DNA of 64,000 bases, taken from assembly GCF_037039395.1 (NCBI RefSeq), contig NZ_CP146244.1:868001-932000 (forward strand), written 5' to 3'. The notes under the pieces were generated by a model, which worked only from the letters and a program-made list of their open reading frames with translations, was not told the origin of the DNA and made no database searches. Each line of letters opens with the position of its first letter. Within the stretch, counting starts at the first letter, position 1. The stretch is from Agrobacterium vitis (lineage in GTDB: Bacteria > Pseudomonadota > Alphaproteobacteria > Rhizobiales > Rhizobiaceae). This document shows, piece after piece, positions 32,124 through 40,935 of this stretch. Both the position numbers and the translations under genes were made by a program.

Positions 32124-33353
32124 ATGCAAAGAGCCGCCGGTATACCTCAGGGAGTATTACTCATCGCAATGGCCTGGTTGGCGCCGATCGGATCGACATT
32201 GTTCGCGCCGGTCTTGCCGCAGATCATTCAGCATTTTTCCTCGGTGGCAAATGCGTCGCTGCTTGCTCCGATCGCGCTCGTCACGCCGGCACTTTTCGTG
32301 GCATTGCTTGCCCCGCTTGCCGGGATACTCGCTGACAGAATCGGTCGCAAGACATTGTTGTTTTATTCCATGCTGTTTTACGCCATTGCCGGCGTCATGC
32401 CGGCCTGGCTGGATAGCCTTTATACAATTATCGCATCGAGAGTTGTGGTTGGTATTGCCGAAGCGGGTGTAATGACGGCAGGGACGGCCCTGATCTGCGA
32501 TTATTTTGCAGGCGAACGTCGGGCCCACTGGCTGTCTCTGCAATTCGGATCGGCCTCTTTCGTCGCAACCGTTTGTTTCGTGCTGGCAGGTTTTCTGGGA
32601 GGTTACGGCTGGCGCGTACCTTTCCTTGTCTATGGTGCTACGGCGCTGTTCATTCCGCTTATCCTGATGGTGTTGTTCGAGCCGTCACGCGAGGCCGCAT
32701 CCAACCGCCCTGCTGACGTGCCCGCGGCCACGCCAGAGGCTGAAGGCGTGCTTTTCAATACGCGGTTTATCGTTTGCCTCGTGCTGACGATGATCTGCGG
32801 CATGCTCTTCTACGTGATGCCGGTTCATGTCTCTTTGGTCCTTGCCGAGCGGGGCATTGTCGAACCAAGCGTGCTTGGTCTTGCCAGCGCTGCCGGCTCT
32901 TTCGGCGTCGTTGCCGGAACCCTGTTGTTCCGGTCTCAGGCACGGCGTTCCATTGGTGTGCTGTTGTCGGCGGCCATGGTGTTGCAGGGTGTCGGTTTCA
33001 TCCTTCTCTATACCCAGACGTCATTGATGGGCGGAATCGCTGGCATGTTCATCAACAATATTGGCTGCGGCATTTCGCTGCCTCTGGTTTTGGCCTTCAC
33101 AATGGCGCGGCTGCCGGATGCTTATCGAGGAAGGGCCTCCGGTATCTGGACGTCGATGTTTTTCATCGGCCAGTTCATTTGCCCCCTCGTGGTTGGTGCT
33201 GTTGCTGCGGCCTCTGGCGGAATGATCGGAGCGATGGCGAGTTTTGCAGTTTTTACGCTGCTGGGTGCAGGCGTCTTCGCCATCTGGTCGATATTCGGCA
33301 TGGCGTTGAAAGAGCCTGTCACCGTCAAGCGTGAATTGGTTGGGCTTCACTGA
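32124..33353 (+). CDS. Major facilitator superfamily transporter
   Basis: A 409-residue membrane protein with about 12 hydrophobic segments. The MFS loop-2 motif appears as GILADRIGRKTLL (about residues 66-78), and RVVVGIAEAGVMTAG in TM4 resembles the motif of drug/metabolite:H+ antiporters and aromatic-acid carriers. The sequence begins near the first membrane segment (GVLLIAMAWLAPIGSTLFAPVLP). The ATG at 32124 is preceded by GGAGGAGGAGAG and is preferred over an in-frame start at 32070. It is isolated from other genes in its direction except the IclR regulator upstream. Substrate and direction of transport cannot be set from sequence. Confidence 0.9.
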   Translation: MQRAAGIPQGVLLIAMAWLAPIGSTLFAPVLPQIIQHFSSVANASLLAPIALVTPALFVALLAPLAGILADRIGRKTLLFYSMLFYAIAGVMPAWLDSLYTIIASRVVVGIAEAGVMTAGTALICDYFAGERRAHWLSLQFGSASFVATVCFVLAGFLGGYGWRVPFLVYGATALFIPLILMVLFEPSREAASNRPADVPAATPEAEGVLFNTRFIVCLVLTMICGMLFYVMPVHVSLVLAERGIVEPSVLGLASAAGSFGVVAGTLLFRSQARRSIGVLLSAAMVLQGVGFILLYTQTSLMGGIAGMFINNIGCGISLPLVLAFTMARLPDAYRGRASGIWTSMFFIGQFICPLVVGAVAAASGGMIGAMASFAVFTLLGAGVFAIWSIFGMALKEPVTVKRELVGLH

Positions 33354-33427
33354 AACGAAGCGAACAGGTGCAGGTTTGGTGCATCCTCTGTGTCGCACTT
33401 AGGGTCGCTTTAGCACCCTTCTCTAGG

Positions 33428-33466
33428 CACAACTCCTTAAACCGATTTCTACCTTAAGGAGTTGTG
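33428..33466. repeat. Palindromic repeat fragment, 13-bp perfect inverted repeat
   Basis: CACAACTCCTTAA and TTAAGGAGTTGTG are separated by ACCGATTTCTACC. The CTTAAACCGAT core resembles the first palindrome of repeat copies A and B (19984, 22041), so this is probably a short relative. It may also terminate the MFS transcript. Confidence 0.6.
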
Positions 33467-33604
33467 TCGCTTCTTTGCAAGCCTGGAGCAAGAAGAGAGG
33501 GTTAGGGTGGTCTGGGATTTACTATGAAGCGAATCTCAGGGTGATTCGACGGTGCCGGATTTGGGGTGGCCTTAATATTTTGGCTGGGAAAGTGGGACAA
33601 GCTT

Positions 33605-34627
33605 ATGGGAAATAGACGGTTAAATTTTGCAGTTCTGCTGACGGGCTCTTGCCTGTTGGCTTCTCAAGGTGGGCAGGCTTCTGCTGCCGAGTTTTATCAG
33701 ACGGTCACTCCGGGCGCCTCAACGGATATAAGGGCTGCCGAATTGCCGCCTGAGGCTGGCTTCTATGCGGTCGGTGGCGTTTGGGGCAATTGGCGGAACT
33801 CTCTGCGTGACAATAGCGGAAATTCGATGTTTCCCGATACAAGCGAAAGGCTTTTTCAGGGGCAGTTGGGTGGGCTTTACGTCTATGACGGGGAGTTCCT
33901 TGGTGGGCGAATGGCGTCATCTCTGGTCTTCGTTTACGGAGAGCACGATCTGACCATTACAAAAACAACCCCAGCCAATCTGTCCTCCAAAAATACCGGT
34001 TGGTTCGACGCCTATTCCGATATCTTCTTCTGGTCGAAGAGCTGGTATGACGGCCCGCCTCCTGCTGCTCCTGGCCAACCCAGGCCCGCTGCTGATTTCA
34101 TTCCACCGATGCCGACTGGCTTTACCCTGGGTCTTGGTGTTGGCGTCACCATACCAATGGGCATGTTCGACAATAACAAGGTTGGCAATCCAGGCTTCAA
34201 CAACTGGGTTCTGTCTCCAAACGTCGCCATGACCTATCGAACCCATCCAATTCTCTTGGAAGGGACGGAGTTTTCGACCCGTATCTTCTACAATCACAAT
34301 TTCGACCGCGATGACTCGACGGGCGGTTACACCTATCGCGACGGGGATTATCTTTCTGCCGATTTCGCCGTTACGGAACGGTATAATCGCTACCAGTTCG
34401 GTCTCGCTGGCAATGTCAAATGGCAGGTTCAGGATGATGACGGGTCTCCGGCCAATCTAGCCTTGGATGGACGCCGGCATAAATCCATACGCCTCGGTCC
34501 TATCGTAGCGGTTGATTTTCCATCACAACGTGCGACTGTGACCATCAAATACCTGACGGATGTCTACAACAGGAATTCATTCAAGGGTGATTATTTGCAA
34601 CTGAGCTTTATCAAAAAGCTCTGGTAG
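33605..34627 (+). CDS. SphA/MetA-pathway family outer-membrane beta-barrel protein
   Basis: A 340-residue exported protein. A signal peptide covers about residues 1-28, ending at QASAAEF. The mature part is a run of alternating beta strands rich in aromatic and glycine residues and ends in an aromatic-terminated strand (FIKKLW), as in outer-membrane barrels. It fits the 'phenol degradation MetA-pathway/SphA' family found beside uptake systems for hydrophobic or aromatic substrates. A proline-rich loop (PPPAAPGQPRPAADFIPP, about residues 153-170) is notable. The ATG at 33605 is chosen because the signal peptide begins there. A strong hairpin follows. Together with the MFS and IclR genes it may form an uptake unit for an aromatic compound; this is inference. 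Confidence 0.75.
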   Translation: MGNRRLNFAVLLTGSCLLASQGGQASAAEFYQTVTPGASTDIRAAELPPEAGFYAVGGVWGNWRNSLRDNSGNSMFPDTSERLFQGQLGGLYVYDGEFLGGRMASSLVFVYGEHDLTITKTTPANLSSKNTGWFDAYSDIFFWSKSWYDGPPPAAPGQPRPAADFIPPMPTGFTLGLGVGVTIPMGMFDNNKVGNPGFNNWVLSPNVAMTYRTHPILLEGTEFSTRIFYNHNFDRDDSTGGYTYRDGDYLSADFAVTERYNRYQFGLAGNVKWQVQDDDGSPANLALDGRRHKSIRLGPIVAVDFPSQRATVTIKYLTDVYNRNSFKGDYLQLSFIKKLW

Positions 34628-34634
34628 TTGGCAG

Positions 34635-34668
34635 ACGTCGAAGATGGTTCAACCATCTTCGACGTTTC
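34635..34668 (+). terminator. Strong hairpin terminator after the SphA-like gene
   Basis: A perfect 14-bp stem (ACGTCGAAGATGGT / ACCATCTTCGACGT) with a three-base loop starts 8 bases after the stop codon and is followed by TTCTATAG. The T-run is short but the stem is very stable. Confidence 0.75.
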
Positions 34669-34733
34669 TATAGCCTGAAGTTTTTCAGGGGAAATCGCCA
34701 ATTACCGGGCCTCTGAAGCAATCCTGGGAATAC

Positions 34734-34800
34734 AGCACGACAGTCTTTTTTTGGGTGTTTTATCAAGCGCCGAAAAGAAGACTGTCGTGCTTTTGGTTTT
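34734..34800 (+). terminator. 14-bp inverted repeat with T-rich tail
   Basis: AGCACGACAGTCTT (34734-34747) and AAGACTGTCGTGCT (34778-34791) are perfect arms with a 30-base loop, followed by TTTGGTTTTC. A second terminator so close to the first has no gene to end, so a short untranslated RNA between 34668 and 34800 is possible. Confidence 0.55.
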
Positions 34801-35366
34801 CTACCTGCTTCTTTAAAATATAACCGGTTCAAGGAATTCAGAGGCGGTCAGGCCGTTTCAGCGGATCGCCTGGCATTTTAACGCCTGGGTTCATCGGTCG
34901 TTCTGCGCCCAGGTCATCACGCTTGTCACATCGGGACATTGCTTCGGGTGCTTCGCACCCTGCGGAAAGCAAAGCAAACCGGCTGTCGACGGCTCTGAAA
35001 AATTGCCACCGCCAACCGGTAGAGTTGGAAAATCAACGATCCCTCTGGTACTTGCGAAAATTCTCATATAACATTCGATCCAAGTAATTATCGGGGAATT
35101 GGTATCGAGTCTCGCCGGTTTTGACTTTGATAACGGGAAACTGATTATTCTCGTAAAGACGCGCTTCACTCTGCAATACGCTGCGTTGCGGTCTGTCATC
35201 GTTAGACACCCTCGGATGCTTTATTGCACTTGTAAACTCTTGTATGAAATAAGCGAAAAGTTACCGAACCGACATGCCGGACGGTCACGACTGTGGCAAA
35301 ACGCTCTTCGAATTCAAAGTGGCGTTGGCGTCCTTGCGTTATCGATTGACCGTCAGGAGAATTATA

Positions 35367-35873
35367 ATGAGATTCGTCCGTCTTTGGGCCTATATCGTGC
35401 TGTCGGTCGCTCCCATTTCGATGGCTATGGCGGGGACATTCGCTGAACCGAAAGGCAAGCCTGTCCTGGTGATTTCCGGCAATATTGAAAACCGCAATAC
35501 GGCAGACGGCGCTACTTTCGATCTTGGTATGTTGGAAGCCATTGGTTCTACAGTGATTAAAACCACCAATCCGTGGTATGAAGGGCGTACGGCTTTTGAA
35601 GGCGTTCCGCTTAAAAAGCTGATGGATTTCGTGGGAGCAAAGGGAACGAAGGTGACGGCCGTTGCTCTGAACGATTATGTGACAACAATTCCGCTTGATG
35701 ATTTCAATCGGTTCAATGTTTTGCTCGCTTTCAAGCGAGACGAGAATTATATGCCAGTCAGGGATAAAGGGCCGCTTTTCATTGTCTATCCCTATGACAG
35801 CGACCAACAGCTTCAAAGTCAGGTATATTACATGCGCTCGGCATGGCAAGTTTCAAAGCTCATTGTGGAATAG
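35367..35873 (+). CDS. Exported molybdopterin-domain-like protein without cysteine
   Basis: A 168-residue protein with a signal peptide (residues 1-22, cleavage near AMAGTF). The mature part resembles the small end of the oxidoreductase molybdopterin-binding (SUOX/YedY-like) fold: TFDLGMLEAIG, WYEGRTAFEGVPLKKLMDFVG, VTAVALNDYVTTIPLDDF, GPLFIVYPYD. Proteins of this size occur in rhizobia as periplasmic partners of signalling proteins. There is no cysteine at all, so it cannot ligate molybdenum through the conserved cysteine and is unlikely to be an active oxidoreductase. The ATG follows AGGAGAATTATA. It ends 9 bases before a GGDEF-EAL gene, so it may act as that protein's periplasmic input. 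Confidence 0.75.
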   Translation: MRFVRLWAYIVLSVAPISMAMAGTFAEPKGKPVLVISGNIENRNTADGATFDLGMLEAIGSTVIKTTNPWYEGRTAFEGVPLKKLMDFVGAKGTKVTAVALNDYVTTIPLDDFNRFNVLLAFKRDENYMPVRDKGPLFIVYPYDSDQQLQSQVYYMRSAWQVSKLIVE

Positions 35874-35882
35874 AGGCACGGC

Positions 35883-37853
35883 GTGAGGCGTATTCTTGGG
35901 ACGATCATATGTTGTTTCGTCATGGCAACAGGGTACATCGCCTATGTCATAGCCGAACGTCAAACGACGCTTGAGAAATTTGCCCGTTACAATGATTCCT
36001 GGGCGGTCAGTCAAACCCTCTCCGAATATATGAGGCTTGAGCACCGGCTTGCGACATCCGCATTCGACATGGGTGAATTTGACCGGGATGATTTGCGTCT
36101 CCGTCTGGATATCATGCTGAGCCGACTGGAATTATTCGAGCAAGGCAATTTAAAGAGCTTCATTGATGCCGATCCGCAGCGTGTGGATCTGATCGCTAAG
36201 CTCAGCGACGTGCTTGAAACTCTCAACAGGGGGTTCGGGACACTGGACCTCGAAGCCATCAAAGCGCTGTTGCAGAAAATGGAGCTTCTGGACGGTCCGA
36301 TGACGAGGCTGGCATCGACCGCTCTCGAAGCCGATGTCAGCAAGATTGGGGCCGCCCAGGCCGAGTTGCGGCATCTTCATCTCATCTATACCGCCCTTGC
36401 TGGAGGGCTCATCCTGTGCGGTATTGTGCTTGTCGGCTTGCTTTTGCGTCACAACAGTCTTCTGGATAAAGCTCATCGGCGTATGCAACGATTGACCGAC
36501 GATCTACGCGCGGCGTCCTGGGAGCTGAAATCGCAAAACAATCGCCTCGAATATGTCGCTCACCATGATTCCCTGACCGGACTGCCCAACCGCATCCTTT
36601 TTCGCCAGGATCTGGAAGCAAGACTGGTATCGGCCAAAGCAGGCGGACCGGTGGCCATCATCCTGCTGCTGGATCTCGATGGATTCAAGGATGTCAACGA
36701 TACGCTTGGTCATGACATCGGGGATGCCTTGTTGCGGATGGTCGCGAGCCGGCTGGTCGACATCAAGGACCATGGCGATCTTGTCTGTCGGTTGGGAGGA
36801 GACGAATTCGCGATCCTGTCCACCGGTCTGACCGAGAACCAGGCCATGGATTTTGCTAGGCGTCTGATGAATGAACTTGGTCTCGTGTACCCTGTCGGAG
36901 ACCAGGAAATCAAGATCGGCACCTGTGTCGGCGTGGCGATCTTCAATGACGAGCCGGATACCGACGAACTCTTCAAGCGTGCTGACCTTGCTCTCTATGA
37001 AGCCAAGGCTTTGGGACCGAGCCATGCCTGTGTGTTTGAAAACCAGATGCAGACACGGTTGAAGGACAGAAAGTCGTTCGAGGCGGATTTGCAAACGGCG
37101 TTGCAAAACGGGGAAATGGAAGTCTACTACCAACCATTGGCGACCACCGCGACACGTGAAATTTGCGGTTATGAAGCATTGCTGCGCTGGACACATCCAA
37201 GCCGCGGTTCGGTGTCGCCAGTCGACTTCATTCCTGTCGCCGAAAAAATCGGGGTCATCGATGGGCTTGGGGATTGGGTTCTGCGTACCGCCTGTATGGA
37301 AGCGGCAAGCTGGCGGGGCCATCTCAAAATTGCGGTCAATCTGTCATCGGTGCAGTTTCGCAGCAAGACGCTCGTCCAAAAGGTTTTGGATGCCTTGGAA
37401 ATCAGCGGCCTTTCTGCGGGCCGTCTAGAACTTGAGATCACCGAATCCGTCTTGCTTGACAAAAACGAGCTGACCCTGACAACCTTGAGGGAGCTGAAGG
37501 CTATCGGGATTCAGATTGCCATGGATGATTTCGGGACGGGTTATTCCTCGCTCGGCAGCTTGCGAGGCTTTCCGTTTGACAAGTTGAAGATCGACCGCTC
37601 TTTCATCCGCGATGTGACGACAAGGGCCGATGCCCTGGCAATCGCAGAGCTGGTGACAGGGATTGGCGCCAGCCTTGGCATGACCACAACCGCTGAAGGT
37701 GTGGAAACGGAAGAACAGTTTGAGTGCGTGAAAAGACTGGGTTGCGATCAGGTGCAGGGATACCTGATCGGCAGGCCAGAACCGGCGAGCTTTCTCACCC
37801 ATCTTCATCAGGAGAATGAGCACAAGGAAGTTACCTTGGACCAGTCGTGGTAA
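35883..37853 (+). CDS. Membrane GGDEF-EAL protein (c-di-GMP turnover)
   Basis: A 656-residue bifunctional-type protein. The order is TM1 (about residues 3-22), a ~135-residue periplasmic helical sensor, TM2 (about 160-183), a short coiled linker, GGDEF (about 220-385) and EAL (about 400-645). The cyclase motif RLGGDEF is intact at about residue 305; the product-inhibition site has DHGD instead of RxxD, so feedback inhibition is probably absent. The phosphodiesterase has EALLRW (about 429), NLSSVQF, ELEITES and DDFGTGYSS, all as in active enzymes. The start is a GTG at 35883. It is coupled to the exported molybdopterin-like protein upstream. Net activity cannot be predicted. Confidence 0.93.
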   Translation: MRRILGTIICCFVMATGYIAYVIAERQTTLEKFARYNDSWAVSQTLSEYMRLEHRLATSAFDMGEFDRDDLRLRLDIMLSRLELFEQGNLKSFIDADPQRVDLIAKLSDVLETLNRGFGTLDLEAIKALLQKMELLDGPMTRLASTALEADVSKIGAAQAELRHLHLIYTALAGGLILCGIVLVGLLLRHNSLLDKAHRRMQRLTDDLRAASWELKSQNNRLEYVAHHDSLTGLPNRILFRQDLEARLVSAKAGGPVAIILLLDLDGFKDVNDTLGHDIGDALLRMVASRLVDIKDHGDLVCRLGGDEFAILSTGLTENQAMDFARRLMNELGLVYPVGDQEIKIGTCVGVAIFNDEPDTDELFKRADLALYEAKALGPSHACVFENQMQTRLKDRKSFEADLQTALQNGEMEVYYQPLATTATREICGYEALLRWTHPSRGSVSPVDFIPVAEKIGVIDGLGDWVLRTACMEAASWRGHLKIAVNLSSVQFRSKTLVQKVLDALEISGLSAGRLELEITESVLLDKNELTLTTLRELKAIGIQIAMDDFGTGYSSLGSLRGFPFDKLKIDRSFIRDVTTRADALAIAELVTGIGASLGMTTTAEGVETEEQFECVKRLGCDQVQGYLIGRPEPASFLTHLHQENEHKEVTLDQSW

Positions 37854-38009
37854 CTGTCGCAATTCCCTATATTGGTAAAGGTAATGTTCGGAAAGAGACC
37901 ATGCTGGGACAGGCGCCTGACATTTTCCTTTGCATCCCTGGCAATTTCAGGAATGATGTCTTGGCAACCGGTCCAAACCCAATCGTCTTAATCCCGCGAC
38001 CGAAACTCT

Positions 38010-38849
38010 TTGGATAAAGTGAACAGTAGCGTGTTTCAGGTGAAATTCTGGGGTGTTCGCGGCAGTATCCCGGTCTGTGGCGCGGAATTCGATGTTTATG
38101 GTGGGAACACGCCCTGCATCGAGGTGCGCTGTGGCGAACACAGGCTGATTTTCGATGCCGGTTCCGGCATTCGTCAGGCCGGTCTGGATATGATGGGAGA
38201 CAGGACCAGCAATGTCGACCTGTTCTTTTCCCACTGTCACTACGATCACATTATCGGCTTGCCTTTTTTCAAGCCGATCTACAATCCCGAGATCACCGTC
38301 AATATCTGGTCTGGCCACCTGGCCGGTAGCATGACGACCGATCAGATGATCCATCAATTTGTCAGTCCGCCATATTTTCCCGTGAAGATGGATATCTGCA
38401 AGGCCTCTCTGCAGTTTTATGATTTTCGGGCCGGGGATATTCTGACTCCTCGTCCTGGTATTTCCATCGGCACATTTGCGCTTAATCATCCGGGCGGATG
38501 CATCGGCTACCGGGTGGAATGGGCCGGTAAGGTGCTGGCACTGGTGTTTGACATAGAACATCAACCCGGTGAACTCGATCCGACAGCGCTGGCGCTGATG
38601 GCCAATGCCGATATTGCGGTCTACGACGCCGCCTTTACCGAAGCGGAAATGCAGCGTTATCGAGGGTTTGGCCATTCAAGCTGGGAACAGGGCGTTAAAT
38701 TGGCCGAGCAGGCAAATGTGGGCCGATTGTTGTTGTTCCATCACGCCCCGTGGCGCACCGACAGCGAAATGGCGCTGCTGGAACGGTTGGCGCAGGAGGC
38801 GTTTCCAGCGACGCTTATGGCGCGTGACGGGATGGTTCTCGATATCTGA
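38010..38849 (+). CDS. Metallo-beta-lactamase-fold hydrolase
   Basis: A 279-residue MBL-fold protein of the group that starts FWGVRGSIPV. The metal motif is SHCHYDHIIG (H-x-H-x-D-H, about residues 73-82). Later metal ligands are probably the His in LNHPGG, the Asp in LVFDIEH, and the His in LFHHAPW. The group includes phosphodiesterases acting on cyclic nucleotides or other phosphodiesters, and in other bacteria it is often fused to signalling modules. The start is uncertain: a TTG at 38010 or a GTG at 38019 both just precede the domain. It is followed 177 bases later by two nucleotide cyclase genes, so a role in hydrolysing a cyclic nucleotide is an attractive but unproven idea. Confidence 0.85.
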   Translation: MDKVNSSVFQVKFWGVRGSIPVCGAEFDVYGGNTPCIEVRCGEHRLIFDAGSGIRQAGLDMMGDRTSNVDLFFSHCHYDHIIGLPFFKPIYNPEITVNIWSGHLAGSMTTDQMIHQFVSPPYFPVKMDICKASLQFYDFRAGDILTPRPGISIGTFALNHPGGCIGYRVEWAGKVLALVFDIEHQPGELDPTALALMANADIAVYDAAFTEAEMQRYRGFGHSSWEQGVKLAEQANVGRLLLFHHAPWRTDSEMALLERLAQEAFPATLMARDGMVLDI

Positions 38850-39026
38850 CCCACTTGATATCTGTCAGCACAGGATCTGACGGCGAAGGCAAAAATTCGG
38901 AAACTTGATTTCCGTGTTGGTCATACAATCGATAAAATCAATCGGGAAATCTAGCGGTGATTTACAGGTCCGGCCAAAACTGCCATTGCTGGATCTTCGG
39001 AAAGTGGCTTTGAAGAACTGAAACCT

Positions 39027-40742
39027 ATGGCCGTGGACGTCAAAAAAAGCCTCTGGTCGGAACGCCGGATACGCAAGGCCCGGCTCGGTTCGGGGCTGGT
39101 GATTTTCCTGTTCCTCGCCATGCATATGGCCAATCATGCCTCCGGGTTGATTTCGGTGGATTTCGCCGATCGTGCCCGTTTGTGGTTTCTGGCTGTTTGG
39201 CGTACGCCCCCCGGCACGGTGTTGCTTTACGGTTCCTTGCTCATCCACATGGGGCTGGTCTTACGCGCCGTCTATATCCGCCGCAGCTTTACCATGCCCA
39301 AATCCGAAGCGTTGCAGATCGTGCTTGGCCTGGTGGTGCCGCTGCTGATCATCGATCATATCGTTGCGACCAGGATTGCCTCCTCGCTCTTTCATCTGCG
39401 TGACAATTATCAGTCCGTCGTCCATTCCATGTGGAGCACGTCGCCTGTCGATGGATGGCGCCAGTCGCTGGCCATTGTTATTTTATGGCTGCATGGATGT
39501 ATTGGAGTCCATTTTTGGCTGCGCTTCCGGCCATGGTATGAACGGTTAAAAACGGGCTTCCTGACGGTGGCCATTCTGTTGCCGATCCTGTCTCTGCTCG
39601 GCTTTGTCGAAATGGGCCGCACGATTGCCAGCCCAACTTTCTGGTTGAGCGGTTATCCGGGCGGCTATTACGAACCGGCCGCCTTGACGTCCAGCGAAGC
39701 GGGATGGATCCGGATGATCCGTCTGACACTTTACGGATTGTTTTTCCTGTCTATCGGCTTGGTCCTCGCCTTACGCTTTGCCCGCAGGCTGACCGAGCGG
39801 GCGCATCTGATCACTGTCCGCTATCCGAACGGCGAGACGGTCAGGGTGCCGCGTGGCTTCACCCTGCTCGAGGCCAGCCGACTGGCAGGACAACCGCATT
39901 ATGCCGTGTGCGGCGGCAAGGGCCAATGTTCGACCTGCCGTGTCCAGGTTATCGATGGAGAGCAACTGCTGCCGCCTGCCGAAACGCTGGAGCAGGGTAC
40001 GTTGAACAGGATCAAGGCTGGCCCTGGTGTTCGGCTTGCCTGCCAGCTTCGTCCCAAGGCGAACCTCACAGTCATGCCGCTTATGGTGGCGATGCCGCAA
40101 AGCGCCACAGTCGATAGCAGTCATGAAGTAATCCCCGGTCGCGAACGCGATATCGCCGTGCTGTTTTGTGACCTGCGGCATTTCACGATGCTGACGGAAA
40201 GCCGGCTGCCTTTCGACATCGTCTTTTTGCTGAACCGCTATTTCGCCGTGGTCGGTCATGCCGTGGAAGAGGCAGGAGGACGGCTGGATAAATTTATCGG
40301 CGATGGCGCCATGGCGCTTTTCGGCGTCACAGGATCGACCGAGGTCGCCTGTCGCCAGGCCTTGAAGGCGGCAAACGGTATCATTGCCGGTCTGGAGGAG
40401 TTGAACCGGCAATTGGCCAACGAACTGACGGTGCCGCTCAGGATCGCCATTGGTATTCATACCGGTCCGGCCGTGGTGGGAACGCTGGGTTACGGCAGCG
40501 TTCGTAATCTCACAGCCATTGGCGATACCGTCAATGTCGCCAGCCGGCTGGAAACGGTGGCCAAGGAATTTGAAACGCAACTGGTGATTTCCGAACCGGT
40601 TGCCACTCGGGCAGGGCTGGCGGTGCCGGAAAGCGCCGGACGGGAGATTTCCATTCGCGGTCGTGCAGAGCCGTTAAAAGTCTTCATCCTGAATGAGGCG
40701 ACACGCACTGCGCTCAACCTTTCCGCGGTTGGCAAAATATAA
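39027..40742 (+). CDS. Membrane-[2Fe-2S] ferredoxin-adenylate cyclase fusion (CyaC-like)
   Basis: A 571-residue protein. Residues about 20-255 hold six hydrophobic segments with spaced histidines (AMHMANHASG, LIHMGLV, IIDHIVA, WLHGCIGVHFW), as in diheme-b succinate dehydrogenase-type anchors. Residues about 260-350 are a plant-type ferredoxin with Cys295, Cys301, Cys304 and Cys339. Residues about 375-560 are a class III cyclase: metal aspartates Asp382 (CDLRHF) and Asp426 (IGDGAM), lysine in DKFIGDG, and TAIGDTVNVASR, so all adenylate-cyclase residues are present. A quinone/redox-responsive cyclase with a diheme anchor has been described in Sinorhizobium (CyaC). The arrangement implies cAMP production controlled by quinone or iron-sulfur redox state. 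The next gene is also a cyclase. Confidence 0.92.
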   Translation: MAVDVKKSLWSERRIRKARLGSGLVIFLFLAMHMANHASGLISVDFADRARLWFLAVWRTPPGTVLLYGSLLIHMGLVLRAVYIRRSFTMPKSEALQIVLGLVVPLLIIDHIVATRIASSLFHLRDNYQSVVHSMWSTSPVDGWRQSLAIVILWLHGCIGVHFWLRFRPWYERLKTGFLTVAILLPILSLLGFVEMGRTIASPTFWLSGYPGGYYEPAALTSSEAGWIRMIRLTLYGLFFLSIGLVLALRFARRLTERAHLITVRYPNGETVRVPRGFTLLEASRLAGQPHYAVCGGKGQCSTCRVQVIDGEQLLPPAETLEQGTLNRIKAGPGVRLACQLRPKANLTVMPLMVAMPQSATVDSSHEVIPGRERDIAVLFCDLRHFTMLTESRLPFDIVFLLNRYFAVVGHAVEEAGGRLDKFIGDGAMALFGVTGSTEVACRQALKAANGIIAGLEELNRQLANELTVPLRIAIGIHTGPAVVGTLGYGSVRNLTAIGDTVNVASRLETVAKEFETQLVISEPVATRAGLAVPESAGREISIRGRAEPLKVFILNEATRTALNLSAVGKI

Positions 40743-40935
40743 CCTGCGGCGACGGAAAATCCGATGTGAAAACAAACGGCAGCCTCGTTCCGATTCCAGT
40801 TTGTTGAAACATGCTATATATAAAGCATCGGTGACGTTGGCTGCCATTGCCTGGAGTGGCATGGATCCCTATTTCCTATCATGAAGCTGGCCATGGCCTG
40901 TTTTTCAACGACACGTCTTTTTGATGGGACCTTTC

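Larger units (their letters stand above)
34628..35366. other. Long intergenic region with two strong inverted repeats
   Basis: 739 bases. Two hairpins at 34635-34668 and 34734-34800 are listed separately. The rest (34800-35366) has a few weak short frames on both strands with no ribosome-binding site or family feature; I do not support any as genes. The last 60 bases lead into the exported protein at 35367. Confidence 0.5.

Noticed and set aside
34891..35199. Possible 102-residue minus-strand protein in the gap after the SphA-like gene
   Set aside because: No ribosome-binding site, no recognisable domain and atypical composition; treated as chance.
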